From JAGWAC01 sp038046265 (GTDB lineage: Archaea; Nanobdellota; Nanobdellia; SCGC-AAA011-G17; JACPIM01), in NCBI GenBank assembly GCA_038046265.1, contig JBBSWN010000007.1, positions 1-5,007 of the forward strand: a stretch of DNA of 5,007 nt. The letters are read 5' to 3'. This document shows, in pieces, positions 1 to 5,007 of this stretch. Under the pieces are notes generated by a model. The model saw nothing but the letters and a program-made list of their open reading frames with translations. It searched no databases and was not told the origin of the DNA. The stretch's first letter is position 1. Every line of letters starts with the position of its first letter. Made by a program: the position numbers and the translations under genes.

Positions 1-2600
1 TGAAGCTCATACCTTAAAATAGCCCCTACTCCACCTAAATCTTTCAATTGTTTTCCTTCTCTAGTGTCAGTGGAAATAATCTGTATTTTGGCTCCAGTTT
101 TCTCGCATAAACTTTCTAATTCCTCAATGCTTTTTTCATCATAATCCTCGCTAACTAAAACAATGTCAACAGCACTTAAATTCAAGGCATCTTTAACTTC
201 ATTTATGCCATAAGCAATTTTATTTGGTTCTTTGCCTAATTTCTCAAAAAATCTTGTCATGATAATTTTTTCCTGTATCACAACTTCATTAGCCAATAAA
301 TCTTGAGATTTTTCAACTAAATCATGCAACCCAGATTCATCTGTATATGTAACATCTTTTATTCCAATAACTTTCTTCCTTATTTCATTGTTTAAATATT
401 CAGAAAATTCTTCCTTAGTCGGCCCAGGCCCACCTAAAATTATTCCCTTAACTTCCTTTTTTCCAAGAAATTCCTTGTTTACAACATCACTTATTTTATA
501 GTAAAATTCTTTTGCCGCCTCTTCTCTTAATCGCGCGAAACGATTAGATGAATTGTGAACTAATAAACAATTAGCTATAAAGTTGCCTTGCTTTGTAGAG
601 ATATCAATCATTTCTGTTTCTTTATTTAAAACTTCTATAGATTTTATCTTAACAGGCAATAAATTATAATTGTAAATTTTATTTAATTTTTCATATAATT
701 TCTGATCATTTTTTCGGGCAATTTTTAAGACTGAATTATAAAATACTTGTTTGCTCATCATTCGTTTATCATTAAAGAATCCAGAAACTTTAGGGAAAAT
801 TTGTAGATTATGTCCTGCTTCTTCAATTATCCTTTTTATTTCAGAACCTAAAATTGGAACTCTTCTAATTCTGCTGAATTTTTTTGATTTATTATCTAAA
901 ATATTCTTTAGCTTTTCTTTTTTATCCGATGCTGTAAATCCAATATAGTTATTGAATAATTCTAAAGATCTGCCCTCAGTAATATCTACTGCAAACCTAT
1001 GGTTTTGTGTATATGGATTATTTTTATTGTCATCTTCAACAAAAGAACATAATATTCCAAATCTCAATAAAAGCATTTGTAATTGCTGTATCAATTTCTT
1101 ATTATTCATTCCTAATCCGACACTTCTTGTTGAACTACAATATCCTTCAGCATCAAATAAACCTCTCAAAAATGCAGAAATTATTTTTTCATTTGATTCC
1201 AATATCTTTTTTGGAATAAATCCTTTTCCACTATCCCTTAATTCGGGAAATTCTTTTTGTAGGAATTTTACCACGGGCTTTCCATAAGCTCTAATTTGCC
1301 AATAATTCTTTTTAGTTCTGAATTTTAAGTTTGTATTTGCATTAAAATATTCATTTAATAATTTCTCATAATACTCAGCTAATTCCTTTCTATATTCAGA
1401 AAAACTAACTCTTTCTTTTTCAAAATTTCCATCCCCCAAAAAATAACCGATAATCAGTGCTAATTTTTCATCTAATTCAATCGGCAACTTTAAGATTTTG
1501 TCATTTTCAGTATATTTATTAATAAATTCTTCAAAATTTAATTTAAGTCTTTGACATAATCTTTGAAGTAGATTTGATCTAACAGATCTTTTTCCTAATT
1601 CTAATAAAGATATTTCGGTTTGCGTTACATCAATTTCTTTTGCCAATTGTTTTTGGAATAAATTATTTTTAATTCTTAATTCTTTTATTAATCTACTTCC
1701 CGTTTTCTTTAATTTAAAAGAATTATAATATTTTATAGGATTAAAATAAAAGTGTTTTCCAGTAACGATCATTTTTTCCGGCATCAATAAATAATCTCCT
1801 GGTCGGAGATCTTCAGCTGATTTTTCTTCAATTTTATTTCCCCTAACAAAAAAAACATGATCTTTAGAACTCTCAATTTCAATTCTTGGATATTTAGTAA
1901 TTATTTTGTATACTTTGTCTTTTTTAGTATTCCATTTGTCAGTTATTGCTGTATTTTTTGTTTCTAATTTTTCTATTTCACAACCAACTAAAACATGAGG
2001 GTTATGGCTTTTTGCAATTTCAAATATATCCCCTTCAGCAGATTGAATTAAAGTATCTGGGGTTAAACATTGTCCCCCAGCACGTGTTTTTCCTGGCACG
2101 CCAGAAGTTAAATAATCAACCATTCTAATGCTAGTTCCCCTTAAATACCCAATGCTGGCTTCCCTCTTGTCCATGACAATTAATCCATAAACTTCTCGGT
2201 GTTCCATTTGTTCTTTTATTAAATCCAAATAAAAAGTCTGGTCGCATCTGTAAATTTTAACTTTCAATGGCTCTGGTGGTTCAATGCTGTAAACTTGTAT
2301 GTCAACTTTATTGTCTGTCTTAGAAACATTTCCTGCAAAAACAGCCAATCCATTTTCAGGCGTTCTTTTAAATAACTGTAAATGCTTCACCATTCTCTCC
2401 AAGCTGTCAGTAACATTCTGTCTTGTTCTTGCATCCTTGATATTGGAGGCTGTTCCTTGTTCCTGTTTTAAATGTCCAATTATCTTTACTAATTCATATC
2501 CAGCTGGAATATAAACAGAAACTAATTCAGTATGTCTCCCTCTTACAACAGCTAGCGAATTTACAAATTTCTTTAATCTTTGTTTTGTTTTTAAATCCAT
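1..2600 (-). CDS. prf1: Archaeal peptide chain release factor 1 (aRF1) with an in-frame intein; 3' end cut by window edge
   Basis: Omnipotent class-1 release factor: it reads stop codons in the ribosomal A site and triggers hydrolysis of peptidyl-tRNA. The frame is open for 866 full codons from ATG at 2600 to the window edge. Visible: domain 1 with TASNIKD at residues 50-56 (NIKS position, here NIKD) and YRCDQTF at 117-123 (YxCxxxF motif), both used in stop-codon recognition; domain 2 with GGQ at 175-177; an intein at 178-683; then SSNRFARLREE from 684, the normal continuation after GGQ; GGPGPT at 723-728; and a domain 3 ending in LGGVGAILRYEL. After intein removal 360 residues are visible, with probably only a few missing, compared with about 400-425 for many archaeal aRF1. 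The shortfall maps to the domain 3 minidomain, where only about 18 residues join LVSE to GAKIQIIS and no Cys-rich zinc ribbon is seen. The ATG is one base after the valS stop, and the N terminus fits the family. An untranslated intron is unlikely, because the insert is open throughout and has protein-splicing motifs. Confidence 0.96.
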   Translation of the reverse strand, partial: MDLKTKQRLKKFVNSLAVVRGRHTELVSVYIPAGYELVKIIGHLKQEQGTASNIKDARTRQNVTDSLERMVKHLQLFKRTPENGLAVFAGNVSKTDNKVDIQVYSIEPPEPLKVKIYRCDQTFYLDLIKEQMEHREVYGLIVMDKREASIGYLRGTSIRMVDYLTSGVPGKTRAGGQCLTPDTLIQSAEGDIFEIAKSHNPHVLVGCEIEKLETKNTAITDKWNTKKDKVYKIITKYPRIEIESSKDHVFFVRGNKIEEKSAEDLRPGDYLLMPEKMIVTGKHFYFNPIKYYNSFKLKKTGSRLIKELRIKNNLFQKQLAKEIDVTQTEISLLELGKRSVRSNLLQRLCQRLKLNFEEFINKYTENDKILKLPIELDEKLALIIGYFLGDGNFEKERVSFSEYRKELAEYYEKLLNEYFNANTNLKFRTKKNYWQIRAYGKPVVKFLQKEFPELRDSGKGFIPKKILESNEKIISAFLRGLFDAEGYCSSTRSVGLGMNNKKLIQQLQMLLLRFGILCSFVEDDNKNNPYTQNHRFAVDITEGRSLELFNNYIGFTASDKKEKLKNILDNKSKKFSRIRRVPILGSEIKRIIEEAGHNLQIFPKVSGFFNDKRMMSKQVFYNSVLKIARKNDQKLYEKLNKIYNYNLLPVKIKSIEVLNKETEMIDISTKQGNFIANCLLVHNSSNRFARLREEAAKEFYYKISDVVNKEFLGKKEVKGIILGGPGPTKEEFSEYLNNEIRKKVIGIKDVTYTDESGLHDLVEKSQDLLANEVVIQEKIIMTRFFEKLGKEPNKIAYGINEVKDALNLSAVDIVLVSEDYDEKSIEELESLCEKTGAKIQIISTDTREGKQLKDLGGVGAILRYEL
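552..611 (-). other. C-terminal splicing motifs of the intein (blocks F and G)
   Basis: Intein residues 487-506. Block F (MIDISTKQGNFIAN) has the Asp and the NF(I/V)AN pattern typical of archaeal inteins. Block G is CLLVHN with penultimate His505 and terminal Asn506, the residue that cyclises to release the intein. Ser684 of aRF1, encoded just after, is the +1 nucleophile. An extra Cys at intein position 501 stands where Gly is common. Confidence 0.92.
1035..1472 (-). other. LAGLIDADG (DOD) homing endonuclease domain of the intein
   Basis: This is intein residues about 200-345. Two LAGLIDADG helices are recognisable: IIGYFLGDG (206-214; bases 1428..1454) and LRGLFDAEG (301-309; bases 1143..1169). 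The eighth position of each motif carries the expected metal-binding acid, Asp213 and Glu308, so nothing visible says the nuclease is dead. FIPKKIL (284-290) and the segment ending in LLLRFGILCSF match the other conserved endonuclease blocks of archaeal inteins. The expected role is to cut intein-free prf1 alleles across the GGQ/Ser codons and promote copying of the element. Outer limits are approximate. Confidence 0.9.
1536..1700 (-). other. Cro/XRE-like helix-turn-helix segment inside the intein
   Basis: Intein residues about 124-178 read like a lambda-repressor-type HTH. LIKELRIKNNLFQKQLAKE is helix 1 running into helix 2. IDVTQTEISLLELGKRS carries the recognition helix with the typical VTQTEIS...E.GKR pattern. 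NLLQRLCQRLKLNFEEF matches the closing helices of the fold. It lies after block B and before the first LAGLIDADG motif, where DNA-recognition insertions can occur in large inteins. The likely role is to add target-site contacts for the endonuclease; a regulatory role is possible but unsupported. The call is from pattern only. Confidence 0.75.
1770..2069 (-). other. N-terminal Hint splicing region of the intein
   Basis: This covers intein residues 1 to about 100. It starts with CLTPDTLI, where Cys1 would perform the N-S acyl shift on the Gln177-Cys178 peptide bond. The block-B segment with His71 (SSKDHVFFV) is expected to assist that step. LRPGDYLLMP closes the region, as in other inteins, before the HTH insertion. 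Ser replaces the usual Thr of the TxxH motif. The downstream limit is approximate. Confidence 0.85.
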
Positions 2601-2604
2601 TTTA
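2598..2604 (-). promoter_or_regulatory. valS stop / prf1 start junction, one-base spacing
   Basis: Read on the minus strand, the junction is GAG-TAA-A-ATG: the last valS codon, its TAA stop, a single A, then the prf1 start. Only a weak purine stretch (TTGAG) precedes the ATG and there is no strong Shine-Dalgarno sequence. This spacing suggests that ribosomes finishing valS reinitiate directly on prf1. It leaves no room for a terminator or promoter between the genes, so cotranscription is very likely. Confidence 0.7.
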
Positions 2605-4989
2605 CTCAACTAATTTTATTGAAAACTTTCCAAATTCAATTGTTCTTGCATTGCAAGTAGCTCTTAAATCATCAATTACCTCTTTCAGTAAAGTTTTGTC
2701 TTTTGTTTCCAAGACAAGATCAATTTCTGCTTTCAAAGACTTTCCATTTTGGGATTTAAATTGCCTAACTAATTTTAAAAGCTCAATAAATCTCTCTCCA
2801 ATTTTCTCAGTTTTTTTATTTTTGTTTAAGCTTTTTCCAAAAAAACTTATTGGCCATTCAGATAAATGTATTGATTTTTTCTCTTCCTCTTTAGCAAACA
2901 AAAGTAAATAAATTTCTTCAGTAATAAACGGCATTATCGGTGCAAATAATTTCAATATTGTATTTAAACATATCTTCAATGTATATTGTGCTGATCTTCT
3001 TTTTTCTTCCCCCCTTATTTTTGGATTATAAACCCTATCCTTGACAATTTCCAAATAATAATCACAAAACAAGTTCCAAAAGAAATTCTCAGTTTCAAAT
3101 TTGCATCTTGAATATTCATACTTTTCAAAATATTCTGTACTTTCTTTTACAACTTTTCCTAATCTTTCTAAAATAAATTCATCAATTAACTCTAATTTTT
3201 TTGGTTTATTTCCATCAAAATCTTTTACATGACTTAAAATAAACTTCGAGGCATTCCATAATTTTGTAACAGTCTTTTGTCCTGTAACTACATCTTTTTC
3301 CTGATACGGCATATCATCTCCTAATTTAGAGGAAGCTGCCCAAAATCTGAATGCATCAGCCCCATATTTTCCAATTACTTCTTGCGGTACAATAATATTG
3401 CCTTTAGATTTTGACATTTTTTGCCCATGAGGATCTAAAACATGCCCGGAAATTACAACATCTTTCCAAGGATTTACTTTGTCATGAACTTGGCTCCTTA
3501 CTAAAGTATAAAACAACCAGAAATTTATTATATCGTGAGCCTGGGGCCTTATAGACATAGGATAAATTCCTTTAATTCCTGGTTTTAGTTCAGCAGCAAT
3601 TCTTGGTGTCAAAGAACTTGTTGCCCACGTATCTAAAACATCTTTTTCAGGAATAAATTCATTTGATCCGCATTTGCATTTTTTATTTGGTTTAGTATTT
3701 AAAGGATCAACTGGTAGTTCTTTTTCATCAGCTAAAATTACTTCATTACATTTCTTGCAAAACCATAAAGGAAAAGGAATTCCGAAAAATCTCTGCCTTG
3801 AAATGCACCAATCCCACTGCAGCCCTTTTACCCAGTTGTCATATCTTGCTTTCATATGTAATGGGTACCAGTTTAATTTAGCTCCTGACTTTAAAAATAA
3901 ATCCCTTAAATCTAAATAACTTATATACCATTGTTTTGTATTTAAAAACTCAATTTCTGTTCCGCATCTTTCATGAACATTAACAGCATGCTTTATCTTC
4001 TTTTTGCTTAAAAGTAATTTTTCTTTTTCAAGATCTTCTAATATCTTTTCTCTTGCTTCCCTAATCTTTAACCCTTTATACTTCCCACCTAAATCATTTA
4101 ACTTTCCATCTTCAGTAAAAGAAATTTTTAACGGTAAATTATAAGCCTTGTACCATTCTACATCAAAAGCATCGCCAAATGTGCAGCACATAACAGTCCC
4201 AGTTCCCTTTTCCAAACTAACTCTCTTGTCAGCAATAATAGGAACCTCAAAATTAAATAAAGGAACTTTTGCTTTCCTTCCTATTAAATATTTATTTCTC
4301 TTGTCATCTGGATGAATCATGACAGCAACACAACTCCCTAATAACTCTGGTCTTGTCGTGCTGATTATAACATTTTTTCCATCTACTTTAAAAATAATGT
4401 CATTAAAAGTGCTCTCAAATTCCTTGTCCTCTAACTCAACTTGTGCTATTGCAGTTCTGCATTTATGGCACCATATTGTTGGTGCTTCTTTCCTGTATGC
4501 TCTTTTTTTATTATATAACTCAATAAACATTTTTTGGGAAATTCTTCTGCAATGCTCGTTTATTGTTGAATAAAATAAGTCATAATCAGAACTAAATCCA
4601 ATATTTTTCCAGTCTTGTATAAAATCAGGTCTTATTTCATTCAAAGTTTCCAAGCATAATTTAATAAATTCGTCTCTTTTCATGCTTTCTGCTTTTACAT
4701 TTTTTAATTTTTCAATTAAAATCTCAGTAGCTAGCCCGTTGTCATCAGTTCCAAAAGGAAAAAAAACATTAAAACCACTCATTCTTCTAAATCTTGCAAT
4801 AAAATCCTGCTGAGAATATGAAAAAGCATGCCCCAAATGCATTTTCCCTGAAACAGTTGGTGGGGGCGTATCTATGCTGTAAATTGGTTTCTTGCTTTTT
4901 TCATCAAAAGCAAAAATCTTGCTTTGCTCCCAATAATTCAAAATCTTTTTTTCAGCTTCCTTAAAATTATAATTACCTTCTAAATTCAT
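2602..4989 (-). CDS. valS: Valyl-tRNA synthetase, archaeal type, complete (795 aa)
   Basis: Cytoplasmic class Ia enzyme that joins valine to tRNA-Val using ATP and hydrolyses mischarged Thr-tRNA-Val. Visible in order: PPPTVSGKMHLGH at residues 42-54 contains the HIGH-type motif (HLGH 51-54); DDNGL at 82-86 and DTWATSSLTP at 453-462 are archaeal/eukaryotic-style ValRS signatures; the CP1 editing domain has TTRPE at 211-215, GTGTVM at 262-267 and GDAFDVEW at 272-279; KMSKS is at 524-528; an all-helical anticodon-binding domain follows from about 575 (LWNASKF). Possible zinc-binding pairs are C174/C177 and the cluster C411/C414/C438/C440. The protein is shorter than many archaeal ValRS and lacks the C-terminal coiled coil of bacterial enzymes. 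The start is well supported: an in-frame TAA lies two codons upstream of this ATG, and the N terminus matches the family. The stop is TAA. It is probably the first gene of a pair with prf1. Identification as ValRS rather than IleRS or LeuRS rests on the DTWATSSLTP and DDNGL contexts and the overall length. Confidence 0.97.
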   Translation of the reverse strand: MNLEGNYNFKEAEKKILNYWEQSKIFAFDEKSKKPIYSIDTPPPTVSGKMHLGHAFSYSQQDFIARFRRMSGFNVFFPFGTDDNGLATEILIEKLKNVKAESMKRDEFIKLCLETLNEIRPDFIQDWKNIGFSSDYDLFYSTINEHCRRISQKMFIELYNKKRAYRKEAPTIWCHKCRTAIAQVELEDKEFESTFNDIIFKVDGKNVIISTTRPELLGSCVAVMIHPDDKRNKYLIGRKAKVPLFNFEVPIIADKRVSLEKGTGTVMCCTFGDAFDVEWYKAYNLPLKISFTEDGKLNDLGGKYKGLKIREAREKILEDLEKEKLLLSKKKIKHAVNVHERCGTEIEFLNTKQWYISYLDLRDLFLKSGAKLNWYPLHMKARYDNWVKGLQWDWCISRQRFFGIPFPLWFCKKCNEVILADEKELPVDPLNTKPNKKCKCGSNEFIPEKDVLDTWATSSLTPRIAAELKPGIKGIYPMSIRPQAHDIINFWLFYTLVRSQVHDKVNPWKDVVISGHVLDPHGQKMSKSKGNIIVPQEVIGKYGADAFRFWAASSKLGDDMPYQEKDVVTGQKTVTKLWNASKFILSHVKDFDGNKPKKLELIDEFILERLGKVVKESTEYFEKYEYSRCKFETENFFWNLFCDYYLEIVKDRVYNPKIRGEEKRRSAQYTLKICLNTILKLFAPIMPFITEEIYLLLFAKEEEKKSIHLSEWPISFFGKSLNKNKKTEKIGERFIELLKLVRQFKSQNGKSLKAEIDLVLETKDKTLLKEVIDDLRATCNARTIEFGKFSIKLVE

Positions 4990-5007
4990 GCTTTAATTGT
5001 CTAAACC
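4990..5007 (-). other. Short upstream region of valS, no clear regulatory signal
   Basis: Eighteen bases precede the valS ATG before the window ends. They contain an in-frame TAA two codons upstream, which fixes this ATG as the most upstream possible start. No convincing Shine-Dalgarno sequence is seen. Any archaeal BRE/TATA promoter would lie outside the window. Confidence 0.6.

Larger units (their letters stand above)
552..2069 (-). mobile_element. Intein in aRF1, inserted between GGQ Gln and the following Ser (506 aa, with homing endonuclease)
   Basis: Self-splicing protein element that excises from the aRF1 precursor and joins the flanking parts. In intein numbering: block A is CLTPDTLI with nucleophile Cys1; block B is around SSKDHVFFV (67-75) with His71, in an SxxH rather than the usual TxxH setting, followed by LRPGDYLLMP; a helix-turn-helix lies at about 124-178; endonuclease block C is LIIGYFLGDGNF (205-216), block D GFIPKKIL (283-290), block E FLRGLFDAEGY (300-310) and block H around LLLRFGILCSF (333-343); block F is MIDISTKQGNFIAN (487-500) and block G CLLVHN (501-506), ending in His505-Asn506. 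The +1 extein residue is Ser. All residues expected for a class 1 intein are present, so splicing is likely. Boundaries are exact to the codon because joining Q177 to S684 recreates the aRF1 sequence GGQSSNRF. Five 60-base lines counted by hand inside it average about 24% G+C, against about 37% for five lines outside, which fits separate ancestry. Confidence 0.95.

Noticed and set aside
1..12. End of aRF1 inside the window
   Set aside because: No stop codon occurs in the frame before the edge. The C terminus is near (LRYEL) but not contained here.
421..434. Local GC-rich patch ggcccaggcccacc as a possible hairpin or terminator
   Set aside because: It is simply the coding sequence for the conserved GGPGPT motif of aRF1 and lacks a following T-run in the transcribed direction.
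751..1287. Open frames on the plus strand, including 65, 70 and 111 codon frames
   Set aside because: They lie opposite the intein, have low-complexity Phe/Leu/Ser-rich translations expected from antisense of an AT-rich Lys-rich gene, and show no family motif.
552..2069. Insertion in prf1 as an RNA intron or a disrupted pseudogene
   Set aside because: The insert is a multiple of three, open throughout, in frame with both sides, and has the full set of protein-splicing motifs with codon-exact joints.
1946..2911. Further plus-strand open frames at 1946, 2299 and 2585
   Set aside because: They are antisense shadows of aRF1 and the 3' end of valS, with no recognisable domains.
3674..4573. Plus-strand open frames at 3674..3919 and 4319..4573
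   Set aside because: They are fully opposite conserved ValRS coding sequence that has clear motifs on the minus strand.

Overview
The window is AT-rich and almost entirely coding. Two genes lie head to tail on the minus strand, and nothing credible is encoded on the plus strand. Transcription runs from right to left. It begins with an archaeal-type valyl-tRNA synthetase (valS, complete), followed one base later by the archaeal class-1 peptide chain release factor aRF1 (prf1), which runs off the left edge within what should be its last few codons. An eRF1-type release factor and a ValRS with archaeal signatures (DDNGL, DTWATSSLTP) place the organism in the Archaea. The low G+C, Lys/Ile/Asn-rich proteins, short ValRS and unusually short aRF1 suggest a small-genome DPANN-type archaeon, for example the Woesearchaeota/Pacearchaeota range. 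That lineage is an inference from style, not from a database match.

The main feature is inside prf1. The release-factor reading frame is interrupted, in frame and without any stop, by a 506-codon intein (552..2069). It sits exactly between the Gln of the catalytic GGQ motif and the following Ser. The intein has Cys1 at its N terminus, a block-B histidine, a C-terminal His-Asn and Ser as +1 residue, so it looks splicing-competent. It carries a LAGLIDADG homing endonuclease with both acidic residues present, and a Cro/XRE-like helix-turn-helix between the N-terminal splicing region and the endonuclease. Removing the intein rebuilds GGQ-SSNRF, the normal aRF1 sequence. The precursor therefore cannot have an intact GGQ loop, and splicing must come before any peptide-release activity from this gene.

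Layout by position: 1..551 is the C-terminal extein of aRF1 (rest of domain 2 and domain 3). 552..2069 is the intein: C-terminal splicing region 552..611, endonuclease about 1035..1472, helix-turn-helix about 1536..1700, N-terminal splicing region about 1770..2069. 2070..2600 is the N-terminal extein (stop-codon recognition domain and GGQ). 2601 is the single intergenic base. 2602..4989 is valS. 4990..5007 is a short upstream stretch with no recognisable promoter.

Both genes serve translation: ValRS charges tRNA-Val and aRF1 releases the finished chain at stop codons. The tight spacing suggests cotranscription and translational coupling. Since termination at the valS stop itself needs aRF1, the arrangement could link expression of the release factor to its own activity. 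That link is speculative.
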